From positions 62,001-126,000 of the forward strand of contig WGMS01000003.1 of the NCBI GenBank assembly GCA_016124935.1: a DNA stretch of 64,000 nucleotides, written 5' to 3'. Under the pieces are notes generated by a model, which made no database searches, had not been told where the DNA came from, and was given only the letters and a program-made list of their open reading frames with translations. The position numbers were made by a program, and so were the translations under genes. Positions 27,287 to 37,528 of this stretch are shown piece by piece (the stretch's first letter is position 1; each line of letters opens with the position of its first letter). The DNA comes from a bacterium (GTDB lineage: Bacteria; Cyanobacteriota; Vampirovibrionia; Obscuribacterales; Obscuribacteraceae).

Positions 27287-27514
27287 TCACGTCGCTGTAT
27301 CTTTCACCCGTCCCGTGCCGAAATGGGGTCGGTCCATATCGACAAGAATAAGCTCACCGACCAGCCCCTCAGCCTTGGCGGCTGGCAGAGCGGCATCATC
27401 GTTGATATTCACCTCGGAAACACCGACTCCCTTATAGCTTCTCGCATTAGGCGAGCCCGCCATCACCGTGGTGAAACAGAGAACGACTATAAAGGTGATG
27501 ATGTACGCTTTCAT
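27287..27514 (-). CDS. Small secreted protein
   Basis: This is a 75-residue protein with a signal peptide (MKAYIITFIVVLCFTTVMAG). The mature part is short, with VGELILVDMDRPHFGTGRV, and no family is recognised. The ribosome site is weak. It lies just upstream of the FtsH-like gene on the same strand. Confidence 0.5.
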   Translation of the reverse strand: MKAYIITFIVVLCFTTVMAGSPNARSYKGVGVSEVNINDDAALPAAKAEGLVGELILVDMDRPHFGTGRVKDTAT

Positions 27515-27666
27515 ATCAATCTCATTGAATCACACTATCTATAAAAAGCCATTTTCACTATATATGTGCCCAGTTTGCCCGGTCTATCCAATGATAAATG
27601 CCCGACACCTCACCGTCGCCTGGCTATTGCCTTCGAATCGACCCGGGTAAACCCTGAATATCTATT

Positions 27667-28158
27667 TTAGCCTTCCGGAGACCCGGGAGAGGCCTCTGCC
27701 CGGGGAATCTCGACTCCATAATTCAGGAGCCAGGCCCGCATCTCGTCCTCGTTCATGCCGCCGGCGGTCGAATCCTGCATAGAGCCGTCTTTGAACAACA
27801 CAAAGGTAGGGACCCCCTGGATGTTATATTGCTCCGCCAGGCTCTGGTTTTTCTCCGCATTGATTTTGCAGAGCCGGATTACATTCTGACCCTGGATGGC
27901 AAGCTTGCCCAGCACCGGCGCCATGGTTTTGCAAATTGAACATGTATCGGTGTAGAACTCGACCAGAACGGGCTCATGGGCATCCTTCACATAGCCCTGA
28001 AACATACCCGCATCCACCTCGGCGATAAGCTCCTGCCCGACCAGCCCCGGCTGCATGGCGCCCTGCTCGGCTCCTAAGGGCTGCACGTTACTGCGCATGC
28101 CATTCCAGGCAGCGCCTATGACAAGCGCTATGATGAATCCGATCACAATCTCTTTCAT
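27667..28158 (-). CDS. Membrane-anchored thioredoxin-like protein
   Basis: The 163-residue protein has an N-terminal membrane helix (about 3-18) and a thioredoxin domain at about 50-150. The active site is CSIC in EFYTDTCSICKTMAPVL instead of CGPC. The cis-proline is present (GVPTFVLF). The fold would face the periplasm and probably acts in thiol exchange there. The unusual middle residues would shift its redox potential. It ends in an Ala/Ser/Pro tail. Confidence 0.85.
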   Translation of the reverse strand: MKEIVIGFIIALVIGAAWNGMRSNVQPLGAEQGAMQPGLVGQELIAEVDAGMFQGYVKDAHEPVLVEFYTDTCSICKTMAPVLGKLAIQGQNVIRLCKINAEKNQSLAEQYNIQGVPTFVLFKDGSMQDSTAGGMNEDEMRAWLLNYGVEIPRAEASPGSPEG

Positions 28159-28175
28159 CGAATTAAATACCCCTG

Positions 28176-28208
28176 AAAAAAGAAGGCAGACCGCTAAGCC
28201 TACCTTCT
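28176..28208 (-). terminator. Intrinsic terminator after the fasciclin gene
   Basis: Read on the minus strand, an 11-pair stem (with G-T pairs) closes on a six-base loop and is followed directly by TTTTTT. It lies about 60 bases beyond the fasciclin stop and just before the membrane thioredoxin gene, separating the two transcripts. Confidence 0.8.
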
Positions 28209-28269
28209 ATATTTACATAGAGTTCGATTCTCTGCACGAAAAATCGAAAATCAATTTGAAACCGCCAAT

Positions 28270-28824
28270 TTATTTGCCACGCTCAGGCACCAACAGAAAG
28301 TCGATTTCGTGGATGATACCGTTGCCGGCTTTAATGTCCGGTTTGGTAACGATAGCACCGTCAACGACGATAGTGCCACCATCATCTTTAGAGTCGACCA
28401 TCAGGAATTCACCCTGAAGAGTGGGAATAGAGCGCTTCTGAGCGAGGTCTTCGGCAGAGACTCTACCTTTGACGACATGATATTTGAGCACTTCCCGCAG
28501 CTTCTGCCGATCGGAGAGCAACTGTTCCACTTCGGACTTGGGCAGCTTGGCGAAAGCGGCATTGCTGGGAGCAAAGACTGTGAAAGGACCACCAGCGGCC
28601 AGAGTTCCGGCAAGACCGGCTTTGTTAATGGCTTCGATCAAGGTGGTGTAAGAACCATCTTTCTGGGCCACTCGCACGATGTTGTTCTTCCTGGCACTGG
28701 CTTTCTTCTTACGGGACTTAGCCACAGCAGCTTCAGGAGCTGCCACCGAGAGGCTCACGGATAGACCGGTACCCACAACTGTCAACGCCATCAGACCTAT
28801 CGCCGTGCGTTTCAAGTACTCCAT
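28270..28824 (-). CDS. Secreted fasciclin (FAS1) domain protein
   Basis: This 184-residue protein has a signal peptide, a lysine-rich linker (KSRKKKASARKN) and one FAS1 domain at about 52-180. Typical segments are FTVFAPSNAAFAKLP, LKYHVVKGRV and GNGIIHEIDFLLVP. FAS1 domains act in adhesion and extracellular matrix in many bacteria. The start has a clear AAGGAGA. It is single-gene, flanked by the terminator at 28176. Confidence 0.92.
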   Translation of the reverse strand: MEYLKRTAIGLMALTVVGTGLSVSLSVAAPEAAVAKSRKKKASARKNNIVRVAQKDGSYTTLIEAINKAGLAGTLAAGGPFTVFAPSNAAFAKLPKSEVEQLLSDRQKLREVLKYHVVKGRVSAEDLAQKRSIPTLQGEFLMVDSKDDGGTIVVDGAIVTKPDIKAGNGIIHEIDFLLVPERGK

Positions 28825-28943
28825 CTTGATCTCCTTTTCAAATCAAAGAACGATATACAAATTCGGAGCAGACCGTCCGAATCTTCAGAATCATTGCCAC
28901 CATCACCGTCGATCGACTAATAGTCGATAGATTTCTCGATCGG

Positions 28944-29267
28944 TTATACGTGCTTGTTGATAGCTGATGTCAGCTTAGATTTCGGAACCGCGCCGACTAC
29001 CTGTTCAACAACTTGACCAGACTTGAACAGATAGAGGCTGGGAATTCCTCGGATGTGGTATGCCTGAGCTGTTTTCGGATTCTCATCGGTATTCAGCTTG
29101 ACTACCTTGATTTTACCTTCAAAGTCCTTGGACAGATCCTCGACGATGGGAGCCACCGCCTTACAAGGACCGCACCAAGGAGCCCAAAAGTCTACCAATA
29201 CTGGAACGTCAGCTTTCAAGACCTCAGCCTCGAAAGTTGAGTCGGTTACATTTGCCACCGCAGACAT
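28944..29267 (-). CDS. trxA: Thioredoxin
   Basis: This is a classical cytoplasmic thioredoxin of 107 residues. The active site WCGPC lies in [18 protein letters not shown], and the cis-proline is in RGIPSLYLF. The start at 29267 is chosen to match family length; a longer frame to 29405 has no homology in its leader. GGAGG lies ten bases upstream. Confidence 0.95.
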   Translation of the reverse strand: MSAVANVTDSTFEAEVLKADVPVLVDFWAPWCGPCKAVAPIVEDLSKDFEGKIKVVKLNTDENPKTAQAYHIRGIPSLYLFKSGQVVEQVVGAVPKSKLTSAINKHV

Positions 29268-29525
29268 TATGGATGGACCTCCCCGTGGATGACCGGAACA
29301 CTGTAATTCCCTTAGAATGGGAATTATAGTCTCAAATGACAGTTTCCCACATAAAAGGTCAAATTGTCTTAAGGCTTCTGGAACGTTGATTAATGTCTTG
29401 ACCACTCAAAAAACCCTATTCTCCGGGCAATATAGCCCCGAATCAGTTTCAAAGAGAAAAGTCAAAACATTAGACCATGCGTAAAAATTCGGTGAGAAAA
29501 TAGAGGCGTACTGATATCTAGAACG

Positions 29526-31064
29526 ATGCCTGCTCTTAAGAAACTCTATGAATGGTTATTCAGCAGCCTGGCCAACCAGCTCCTGATCACCTATCTCCTG
29601 ATTATCACCATCGCCCTGGTGGCCGTCACCTTCTGGGCACTTTTCACCATCAAGAACGAATCGATTACGGACCTTAGAAACTCTCTAGAAGTGGAAGCGG
29701 TGAATCTTGCCCTGGAGATAGATAACGATCTGGAGCTGGATTCCAAGACCGCTCGGGAGAGAATTCAAAAAGCGGTGGATAGACGTGCAACTAAACTCGG
29801 TGTATCGATAACAGTGGTAGATCGAGACGGTCATGTCCTGGCGGACTCCTCCGGCGAAGAGGCCATTGCCAAAAAGTCTTCTGAAAACACCAGCAAGCAT
29901 GCACCTAAACGGGAGAATATCTCGAACGAATCAGAGATAAACGACGCTCTTGCCGGCATCATCGCGGTCAATAAGCGCAGCAGCCCTGCCACCAATACCA
30001 ACTGGCTCTATGTCGCCTATCCGGTCCGTTCCGCTGGTGTCACATCCGGTGTGATCAGAGTGGGAGTTCCCCTGACCGAGGTTGAGCAGCGTCTTTCTAG
30101 AGATCTGATTGTCTTTCTAGAGATCATACTTGCCACCGGGATTCTCACTGTCTTGATCAGCCTGTGGCTGGCCGAGCGCTTCAACCGCCCGGTCAAAGAG
30201 ATGAGCAACATGGCTAAAGAAATTTCCATCTCCGGCGATATGTCGACTTTTCTTCCGGTGCGGCGCCGAGACGAGATAGGCGAACTCAGCCTCTCTTTCA
30301 ACCAGATGATCGGCCGCTTGCGCGAAGAAGAGAAGCTGCGCCAGGAGTTCATCTCCAACGCCTCCCACGAATTGAAAACACCGGTGATGGCAATAGGCTC
30401 GGTGGTGGAAGCGCTTCAAGCCGGGGCTGTAAACGATCCAAAACTGAGAGATCAATTTCTCGCCTCTTTAGAACGCCTGGTAGACCGACAGCGCAGCTTG
30501 CTCACCGACCTGCTCGACATCTCGAAACTGGATAACACGGCTCCAACAGAATGGCAGGACGAGGTAGATATAAAACAGATCATCGAAGAGGCGGTAGATC
30601 AAGTACGGGTCCAGGCAGAGAAAAAAGAACTGGTGCTCAAAGTAGATCTACCCGAGAGCACCGAAGCCTCAGCCCTCAAAATCCGTGGCAACGGCATTCA
30701 GCTTTTGAGGGCGATCGTCAATCTACTGACAAACGCCGTCAACTACACCCCCGCTGGTGGAAAGATCTATCTTTCGGCTAAATCAGATCACGGCAATCGA
30801 CTCAGAATAACAATCAAAGACACCGGAGCCGGAATCTCTCCGGAAGATATCAACAGGATATTCGATCGTTTCTATCGCGGCGAAAAATCAAGAACCCGGG
30901 AAGCCGGGGGCTCCGGCCTCGGTCTTGCCATCACGCGAGAGATAGTTGCCAGACACCATGGCAATGTCGAGGTCGAATCGACCCTTGGCCAGGGCTCGAC
31001 TTTTAGCATCGTTTTACCCAGGTTCGAGAAATCGAGCCGCAACGAGAATAACGGCAGCGATTGA
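29526..31064 (+). CDS. Membrane sensor histidine kinase (PhoR/VicK-like)
   Basis: The 512-residue kinase has TM1 (about 17-40), a periplasmic sensor region (about 45-193), TM2 (about 195-216), HAMP (about 217-270), HisKA with His281 in SNASHELKTP, and a HATPase domain with N, G1 (DTGAGIS) and G2 (GGSGLGLAI) boxes. No response regulator is adjacent, so it is an orphan here. The layout is that of PhoR/VicK-type kinases, but the signal cannot be read from sequence. The next small gene follows two bases after its stop. Confidence 0.93.
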   Translation: MPALKKLYEWLFSSLANQLLITYLLIITIALVAVTFWALFTIKNESITDLRNSLEVEAVNLALEIDNDLELDSKTARERIQKAVDRRATKLGVSITVVDRDGHVLADSSGEEAIAKKSSENTSKHAPKRENISNESEINDALAGIIAVNKRSSPATNTNWLYVAYPVRSAGVTSGVIRVGVPLTEVEQRLSRDLIVFLEIILATGILTVLISLWLAERFNRPVKEMSNMAKEISISGDMSTFLPVRRRDEIGELSLSFNQMIGRLREEEKLRQEFISNASHELKTPVMAIGSVVEALQAGAVNDPKLRDQFLASLERLVDRQRSLLTDLLDISKLDNTAPTEWQDEVDIKQIIEEAVDQVRVQAEKKELVLKVDLPESTEASALKIRGNGIQLLRAIVNLLTNAVNYTPAGGKIYLSAKSDHGNRLRITIKDTGAGISPEDINRIFDRFYRGEKSRTREAGGSGLGLAITREIVARHHGNVEVESTLGQGSTFSIVLPRFEKSSRNENNGSD

Positions 31065-31066
31065 TA

Positions 31067-31354
31067 ATGACCAACCTTCCCCAGAGCTTAAAAAAACTGA
31101 AGTCCTACATAAGAAGCCTGCTCGGCCGGCAAAAAGTAGAAGCGGACGACAACCAGAACGAGGCCGATTCGGTCACCATTTGCTGCGGCGGCGCCGTGCA
31201 TATTGCTTACCGGGGCCTCTCGGACGACCGCATGTACGTAAGCTACAACCGCAAATGGCAAGAGGTGAGATATTTCCGCCAGAACTCCCTGCGGGTCTTT
31301 TGCGCCGAGTGCCGCCAGCGCATCTACTCCAGCGAAGACGCTGAAGATAATTAA
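31067..31354 (+). CDS. Small cysteine-containing protein coupled to the sensor kinase
   Basis: This protein of 95 residues has CC at about 40-41 and CAEC near 78-81, which could bind a metal. The rest is polar and basic. No family is recognised. It starts at an ATG two bases after the kinase stop, or at a TTG overlapping it, so translation is likely coupled. It ends just before a strong hairpin. Confidence 0.6.
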   Translation: MTNLPQSLKKLKSYIRSLLGRQKVEADDNQNEADSVTICCGGAVHIAYRGLSDDRMYVSYNRKWQEVRYFRQNSLRVFCAECRQRIYSSEDAEDN

Positions 31355-31356
31355 AA

Positions 31357-31386
31357 GGCTGCGGCATCACATACGGAGCCGCAGCC
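31357..31386. terminator. Hairpin between convergent genes
   Basis: GGCTGCGGC at 31357-31365 pairs perfectly with GCCGCAGCC at 31378-31386. It lies between the convergent small gene and murQ. The T-tracts on both sides are short, so it may act as a modest bidirectional terminator. Confidence 0.6.
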
Positions 31387-31416
31387 TCTATAGCTCTTTA
31401 CAGGGGAAATACCGAA

Positions 31417-32346
31417 TCAGGAGACTTCTTCGGTATGAATAACTTCGACAAGCGCCTTGCGGAGCGAACCGCAGCATCTATCGAGCAACTCCTCAGCCTG
31501 AACTCTACCGATCTTTCTTTTCACCATCAAAATGGCTGTCTTGGCCCGATCATGGGAAGAGACAAGCGCCCCTTCGGCAAGATGCCTGGGCACTTCTCCC
31601 AACAAAGAGATGATCGAAACCGCTCTTTCCCTGAGTTTCTCGTTGGTAGGCTGGAGGTCGACCATCAAGTTTTCATAGACCTTGCCCAGTCTCACCATCG
31701 AACAGGTGGAGAGCAGGTTCAAGATCATTTTCTGAGCGGTACCGGACTTCATACGGGTGCATCCGGAAAGGGCTTCCGGTCCGACAAGACAGGTGATGGC
31801 GATATCCGATTTAGAAGCCAGCTCTTCGTTATAGGTATTGAGTACCACAATGGTAGCCGCTCCTACCTCTCTTGCTTTTTCCAGAGCACCGAACACGTAT
31901 GGTGTCCTGGCGCTGGCGGTGACACCAACCACGGCATCATTAGCAGTGATTCCGGCGGCGACGGCATCTTTGGCGCCAAGCTCTTTGAGATCCTCAGCGC
32001 TCTCGAAAGCGTGGAACATGGCTTCTTTGCCACCGGCGATATAAGCCTGGACCTGGTCAGCTGTAACGCCGAAAGTAGGAGGACATTCGGCGGCATCCAG
32101 CACACCGATCCGCCCGCTGGTGCCGGCGCCGAAATAGATCAAGCGACCACCGAGTCGCAACTTCTCGGTAATGACATCGACAGCCTGGGCAATCTCCGGA
32201 ATGTTCTCCTTCACCTTCTCAGCAACGATAAGATCCTCTGCCTGGATACGCTCTACCAACTCGACAGTATTGAGCAGGTCGAGATCCATCGTCTTTTCGT
32301 TGCGTTCTTCAGTAAGGTGTTTAGTGAATTCTTTGGTATAGCCCAT
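31417..32346 (-). CDS. murQ: N-acetylmuramic acid 6-phosphate etherase
   Basis: This 309-residue SIS-domain enzyme cleaves the lactyl ether of MurNAc-6-phosphate in cell wall recycling. Signatures are LRLGGRLIYFGAGTSGRIGVLDAAECPPTFG near 66-96 (shown by its parts RLIYFGAGTSGRIGVLD and ECPPTFG) and TRMKSGTAQKMILNLLST. The N-terminus LTEERNEKT matches the family. No MurNAc transporter or AnmK/NagA neighbour is seen, so it probably serves recycling of the cell's own wall. Confidence 0.95.
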   Translation of the reverse strand: MGYTKEFTKHLTEERNEKTMDLDLLNTVELVERIQAEDLIVAEKVKENIPEIAQAVDVITEKLRLGGRLIYFGAGTSGRIGVLDAAECPPTFGVTADQVQAYIAGGKEAMFHAFESAEDLKELGAKDAVAAGITANDAVVGVTASARTPYVFGALEKAREVGAATIVVLNTYNEELASKSDIAITCLVGPEALSGCTRMKSGTAQKMILNLLSTCSMVRLGKVYENLMVDLQPTNEKLRERAVSIISLLGEVPRHLAEGALVSSHDRAKTAILMVKRKIGRVQAEELLDRCCGSLRKALVEVIHTEEVS

Positions 32347-32461
32347 GCCTAGATCTCCAGAGATGCCTGAGTGATTGGAATACTTTTAAGTCAATTATAG
32401 AGATTGTCCTACAGAAGGGCGATTTTTGCACCTGTCCTTCGACAATATTACGTTTATATGA

Positions 32462-33895
32462 TTATCTGGTGACCAAGAGAGCCTCCTTACCGAAAGGACG
32501 AGGCGATCCGGTGCTCAGGTCGATACGGGAACGCTTCACAAAACTGCCGTCACCGGCTTTTCCTACATACTTGCCTTGCTCGATTATCACTTTGCCGCGA
32601 GAGAGCACGGTCTCGGTAACGCCCTGGACTTCGAAGCCCTCGTAGCAGCTGTAGTCGACATTCATGTGATGAGTATCGGCGCTGATAGTCTTTTTCTTTT
32701 CGGGATCGAAAATAACGATATCGGCATCGGAGCCTACAGCAATCGTCCCTTTGCGCGGGAAAAGACCAAAAATCTTGGCGGCGTTGGTGGAAGTCAACTC
32801 GACAAATCGATTCAAAGAAATGCGCCCTTCCACTACCCCGCCGTTGAAAACCAGGCTCATTCTGTCTTCCACTCCCGGACCACCGTTGGGAATCTTTGAA
32901 AAATCATCTCGACCCAGCTCTTTCTGCTCTTTGAAGCAGAAAGGACAGTGGTCAGTGGAGATCACCTGAAGGTCATTCATGCGCAGCCCGTTCCAGAGCT
33001 CTTTCTGATTGGCTTTGTCTCGAAGCGGAGGGGTCATCACATACTTGGCGCCTTCAAACTCGGGCTTCTCATAGAAAGTATGATCGAGAAACAGATACTG
33101 AGGGCAGGTCTCGGCAAAGGCCGGCACTCCATAGTCTCTTGCTTCCTGGACTTTTTTCAGGGCATCGTGACAGCTCAGATGGACTATATACACCGGTGAT
33201 TCCGCCATCTCGGCAAGCGCTATCGCCCGGTTTACACCTTCGGCCTCGGCTTTTGTCGGTCTGGTCAGGGCATGAAACTTGGGCTCTCGCTTGCCTTCAG
33301 CCAGGGCTCTTTCGATGATCTCGTTGATTACAATTCCATTTTCGGCATGCATGCAGACCAGCCCTCCTTCTTCTCCGGCAGTGCACATGGCGCGATATAT
33401 GGTGGCATCATCCGAGAGCAAGACTCCGGGATAAGCCATGAAGAGCTTGAAGCTGGTCACCCCTTCGTTATGGATGAGCTTCTTCATCTCGCCCAGTTTC
33501 TCCCGGGGCAAGTCGGTGACGATCATGTGAAAAGAGTAGTCTATTGCGGTTTTACCGTCCGCTTTCTTGTGCCAGATATCCAGCGCTTCGCGAATCTCCT
33601 GACCCTTCGATTGAATGGCGAAGTCGATGATGGTGGTGGTGCCGCCATGGGCGGCAGCCCGGGTGCCGGTTTCGAAATCGTCTGCAGACACCGTCCCCCC
33701 GAAAGGCATGTCCATATGGGTGTGAGCGTCGATGCCCCCGGGGATGACAAGCTTGTCCTCGGCATCGATCACTTTGTCGGCGGCTATATCGAGACTCTTA
33801 GCTATGGTCGAGATCTTTCCGTCCTCTATCAAAATATCGGCGTGGTAGTCGTCTACCGCGGTGACAATTCGTCCGTTTTTGATCAATGTTTTCAT
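32462..33895 (-). CDS. hydA: Dihydropyrimidinase/hydantoinase family amidohydrolase
   Basis: The 477-residue cyclic amidohydrolase has the binuclear metal site of this family: HTH at 58-60, the lysine expected to be carbamylated at 150 (TSFKLFMAYPG), His183 (CMHAENG), a later His in YIVHLSCHDAL, and Asp in STDHCPF. Members open dihydropyrimidines, hydantoins or related rings. No pyrimidine-degradation partner genes are adjacent, so the substrate is open. The start has AAGG nine bases upstream and diverges from dnaG. Confidence 0.92.
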   Translation of the reverse strand: MKTLIKNGRIVTAVDDYHADILIEDGKISTIAKSLDIAADKVIDAEDKLVIPGGIDAHTHMDMPFGGTVSADDFETGTRAAAHGGTTTIIDFAIQSKGQEIREALDIWHKKADGKTAIDYSFHMIVTDLPREKLGEMKKLIHNEGVTSFKLFMAYPGVLLSDDATIYRAMCTAGEEGGLVCMHAENGIVINEIIERALAEGKREPKFHALTRPTKAEAEGVNRAIALAEMAESPVYIVHLSCHDALKKVQEARDYGVPAFAETCPQYLFLDHTFYEKPEFEGAKYVMTPPLRDKANQKELWNGLRMNDLQVISTDHCPFCFKEQKELGRDDFSKIPNGGPGVEDRMSLVFNGGVVEGRISLNRFVELTSTNAAKIFGLFPRKGTIAVGSDADIVIFDPEKKKTISADTHHMNVDYSCYEGFEVQGVTETVLSRGKVIIEQGKYVGKAGDGSFVKRSRIDLSTGSPRPFGKEALLVTR

Positions 33896-34133
33896 GAGCT
33901 ATCTGCCTTATTGCGAAACTGTTCTCAAGAGATTCCGGAAAATATCAAAATGCATTATCCCAGAAGCGAAAGCAAAGTATATAAAAACCACATACAGAAG
34001 AGGGAGCTCTGAAAAAGCCATATTTAAAGTTGAGAAATCAATTAATAAGTTTCAAGCCGGTTCGACAGATAATAAACTGACGAAGTTAATCTATAAAAAA
34101 CCGGGATACGAAATCCCAAGAGAGGTCTTTTCC

Positions 34134-36221
34134 TTGAAAGGCGTCACCACTGATGTCATTTCCGAAGTCAGAGCCAGAGCCAACATCAAGGATGTCATCT
34201 CCGAGACCGTTGTTCTGAAGAGAGCGGGAAACTATCACAAAGGGCTCTGTCCTTTCCACAAAGAGAAGACCCCTTCTTTCACCGTCAATGAAGACAAGGG
34301 TATTTTCAAATGCTTCGGCTGTGCCGAAGGGGGCGATGTTTTCGCCTTTGTCCAGAAGATAAAAGGGATCAATTTCTACGAAGCGGTGCGGGACCTTGCC
34401 GCCAAGTACGGGGTCGCCCTAGTAGAGACCGAGCAGGAAAGGCAGGAGCACGACCGACGCAGCGCCATCTTCATGCTCTATGAACAGGCCACGGTCTTTT
34501 ATCAAAAGCTATTGAAAGACTCTATGGAAGGAGAAGATGCTCGTAATTACCTCGAAAAACGCGGCATCACCGCCGAAACCATAGAAAAATTCAGACTGGG
34601 CTATGCCCCCAATACCTGGGACAGCCTGCTCAATTACCTAACCGCCAACGGCAAAGTATCCAGCGCCACCCTGGCCGAAGCCGGTCTTGTCCGGCAGAAA
34701 CAGGGCGGCACCAGCTATTTTGACCTCTTCCGCAACCGGCTCATGATTCCCATCTGTGACGACCGCGGTCGGGTAATCGCCTTCGGGGGCAGAACTCTTG
34801 GAGATGATCAGGTCAAATATTTGAATTCTCCCGAAACCCCCATCTATCACAAAGGGCTGCATCTTTTCGGTATGCATCTCGCCAAAGATCAAATCCGCGA
34901 GAAGGATTCGGTGATTGTCGTGGAAGGCTATTTCGATGCGATCACCCCCCATCAGTTCGGCTTCGGCAATACGGTGGCCACTCTGGGAACGGCGCTTACA
35001 GAACAGCAGGCCAAGCTTCTGGTGCGCTATACCGAATCCAAAAGAGTCTATCTCTCTTTCGACGCCGATGATGCCGGCGCAAGAGCCGTCCAGCGCGGGG
35101 TGGAGACCCTCAGCCAGATAGCAGAAGGTATCGGCATAGAGCTGCGCGTGATAAGAGTGCCCGGGGGCAAGGACCCCGACGAATGCCTGCGCCAGGACGA
35201 TAGCGGTCCGACTATTTTTGCCGGCGCCATTGAAAACGCCCCTCTCATGATCGACTATCAGATTGAGGAGGTTCTGGCTAAAAGCGCTTTATCAAGCCAC
35301 ACCGGCAGAATAGAAGCAGCAGCAAATGTCGTGCCGATTATTTCGCAGCTCAAAATGGCAGTGAACCGGATGGAATACATCCGCCAGCTGGCAGGCAGGA
35401 TTAATATCCGAGAAGAGGAGCTGCTTTCAGATGTCAATCTTTATAGAAGAGAGCACGGTCTCGACAAAGAGGAGCGCGCCGCCATGCGTGCCGCCAACTT
35501 TCAGCGCGAAGGAAATTATCAAGGCGGCCAGGGCTTTCAGCGCAAAGGCGGTAATTTCAAGGGCGGAGGCAGCTTCAAGGGCAAAAGGCCTTATGACAGA
35601 GACCGTGACAATAGCGACTATGAAGAGCCCCGGCCGGAAAGACCGCGTTTCGGCGGTCTCGACAATAAAAGAGCGGCACCGGCCGGTCATACCGAAGCGG
35701 AGAAGCAGCTCCTTGCCCTTTATCTGATTTCTCGGGAGGATCATAAACGGGTTCTATCCGCCATGGAATCCGAAAGGCTGCTAAGCCCGGAGCATCAGAA
35801 AATCAAAGAGACCATAGAAGGCATAGGTTCGGCCTTTGAAAGCATAGAGGATCTCCGCTGCCAGCTCCAGGACAGACTGGCTCCGGATCACAGACTTTCG
35901 GCCTATCTCACCGAGATCATTTTAAAAGCCGATGCCCTCCAGAAACAGGACCTACCTGTCGATGTGGTGGTCATGAACTGTCGCGCCAGAATATTAGAAG
36001 AGAGAATGAGCAACCTGATTCAGACCCTGCGTACTGGACTGGTCAATGCCCAGGATGATGGCGAAGAGAGAGAGATTCAGACTACAATTATTACTTTGAC
36101 AAGATTAGCGGTAGAATTACGTTCATCAAAAAGTTTGGAAGAATTAGTACTTTTGAAGAATAAAATTGAGCCGATGGAGGCTAAATATATACAGCGACCC
36201 AGCATGGAGTCCAAGGTGTGA
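34134..36221 (+). CDS. dnaG: DNA primase
   Basis: DnaG makes RNA primers at the replication fork. The 695-residue protein has the CHC2 zinc-binding domain near 38-65 ([11 protein letters not shown], then CFGC), the primase core, a TOPRIM domain (VVEGYFDAI and [11 protein letters not shown]), and a C-terminal helicase-binding region. A Gly/Lys/Arg-rich insert with repeated GG-F-K/R units lies near 460-520. The TTG start is chosen for AGAGAGG eight bases upstream; the frame continues upstream but the leader has no family match. rpoD follows with a 4-base overlap. Confidence 0.95.
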   Translation: MKGVTTDVISEVRARANIKDVISETVVLKRAGNYHKGLCPFHKEKTPSFTVNEDKGIFKCFGCAEGGDVFAFVQKIKGINFYEAVRDLAAKYGVALVETEQERQEHDRRSAIFMLYEQATVFYQKLLKDSMEGEDARNYLEKRGITAETIEKFRLGYAPNTWDSLLNYLTANGKVSSATLAEAGLVRQKQGGTSYFDLFRNRLMIPICDDRGRVIAFGGRTLGDDQVKYLNSPETPIYHKGLHLFGMHLAKDQIREKDSVIVVEGYFDAITPHQFGFGNTVATLGTALTEQQAKLLVRYTESKRVYLSFDADDAGARAVQRGVETLSQIAEGIGIELRVIRVPGGKDPDECLRQDDSGPTIFAGAIENAPLMIDYQIEEVLAKSALSSHTGRIEAAANVVPIISQLKMAVNRMEYIRQLAGRINIREEELLSDVNLYRREHGLDKEERAAMRAANFQREGNYQGGQGFQRKGGNFKGGGSFKGKRPYDRDRDNSDYEEPRPERPRFGGLDNKRAAPAGHTEAEKQLLALYLISREDHKRVLSAMESERLLSPEHQKIKETIEGIGSAFESIEDLRCQLQDRLAPDHRLSAYLTEIILKADALQKQDLPVDVVVMNCRARILEERMSNLIQTLRTGLVNAQDDGEEREIQTTIITLTRLAVELRSSKSLEELVLLKNKIEPMEAKYIQRPSMESKV

Positions 36222-37303
36222 CTAAAGGCAAAAGTAACGGTAAGAGTAAGAGCAAAGAGAAAACCAAGGGCAAGAGCCAGGAAGACTCTTTCATAAAAAG
36301 GTTGGACAAACTCGAAGAGGCCGGCAAGCAGAGGCAGAAATCCGGTCTTGACGACCTTCTGTCGACGTCCAACGAAGAAGACGATCCGGATGATGCCGAA
36401 CTCGAGCAGGAAGAAGGCGAGGAAGAGGAAGAAGAGAATCTTGAGACCGTTTCCAAGAGCCTCTCATCCGACGACCCGGTAAGGATGTATCTGCGGGAAA
36501 TAGGACGCATTCCGCTTTTGAAAGCCGATCAAGAGATCGAGCTCGCTAGAAAAATAGAGATGGGCGGAGCCGAAGGGGCGATTGCCAAGCGGAAGCTCAC
36601 CCAGGCAAACTTGAGACTGGTGGTTTCCATAGCAAAAAAATATGTCGGTCGCGGCATGCTTTTCCTCGATCTTATTCAAGAAGGGAATCTGGGTCTGATT
36701 AGAGCCGCCGAGAAATTCGACTATGAACGGGGCTATAAATTCAGCACCTATGCCACCTGGTGGATCCGCCAGGCGATAACCCGGGCCATCGCCGACCAGG
36801 CCAGAACCATCCGTATACCGGTTCATATGGTCGAGACTATCAACAAGCTCAAGAAAATAACCAGAAAGCTTGCCCAGGACAAAGGCAGAAAACCGACCGA
36901 AGAAGAGATTGCCGAAGCGATGGAGATTTCGGTCAGCAAACTTCGCGACATTGTCAAGGTAGCCCAGGAGCCAATCTCTTTAGAGACACCCATAGGCAAA
37001 GAGGAAGATAGCAAGCTCGGCGACTTCATCGAAGACCGCGACGCCGAAACTCCTGCCAGCAATGTCACCCAGGAACTACTTAGAGAAGACATCATCGAAG
37101 TTATGGCCGGTCTCTCACCCAGAGAAAGGGATGTGCTCAGACTGCGCTTCGGCCTCGATGACGGCAGAACCAGGACCCTCGAAGAGGTCGGTCAACTCTT
37201 CGGAGTGACCCGGGAGAGAATCAGGCAGATCGAGGCAAAAGCCCTGAGAAAGTTGAGACACCCAAATCGCAGCCGCAGGCTTCGTGAATATATCGACGAT
37301 TAG
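36218..37303 (+). CDS. rpoD: RNA polymerase primary sigma factor (RpoD/SigA type)
   Basis: The 361-residue protein has a Lys/Ser- and then acid-rich N-terminal 80 residues instead of a long region 1.1. Region 1.2 ([16 protein letters not shown]), regions 2-2.4 (with [18 protein letters not shown]), 3, and 4.2 ([25 protein letters not shown]) follow. The GTG start overlaps the dnaG stop, so the two are translationally coupled as in the macromolecular synthesis operon, here without rpsU next to them. Confidence 0.96.
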   Translation: MTKGKSNGKSKSKEKTKGKSQEDSFIKRLDKLEEAGKQRQKSGLDDLLSTSNEEDDPDDAELEQEEGEEEEEENLETVSKSLSSDDPVRMYLREIGRIPLLKADQEIELARKIEMGGAEGAIAKRKLTQANLRLVVSIAKKYVGRGMLFLDLIQEGNLGLIRAAEKFDYERGYKFSTYATWWIRQAITRAIADQARTIRIPVHMVETINKLKKITRKLAQDKGRKPTEEEIAEAMEISVSKLRDIVKVAQEPISLETPIGKEEDSKLGDFIEDRDAETPASNVTQELLREDIIEVMAGLSPRERDVLRLRFGLDDGRTRTLEEVGQLFGVTRERIRQIEAKALRKLRHPNRSRRLREYIDD

Positions 37304-37528
37304 AGCTCGAGCTCAGACCTGAATCCATCAAAAAGGGAAAAAATCGCACCGGATTTAGTGCCCCTTGCAAAAACAAACGCGCTCTATTTAAGTGGGGCGC
37401 GGTCACTGTATATGGTGAAGCCTCGAGTCACGAAAGGATTTTCTCAAGGACGATTTCAGCACGGATTTCGATGCCAAATTAGCCGAATTCAGGGATAGTC
37501 GGCTTCAAAAGACGACTGGCTTCCAGCA

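Noticed and set aside
31435-32352. Plus-strand open frame of 305 codons
   Set aside because: It is antisense to murQ, which has complete family signatures.
33861-34133. Upstream extension of the dnaG frame
   Set aside because: The leader has no primase homology, overlaps the start of the divergent hydA gene, and a good ribosome site precedes the TTG at 34134.
37304-37528. Possible RNA or terminator after rpoD
   Set aside because: Only short palindromes such as GAGCTCGAGCTC are present, with no stem-loop and T-run or RNA fold that I could support.
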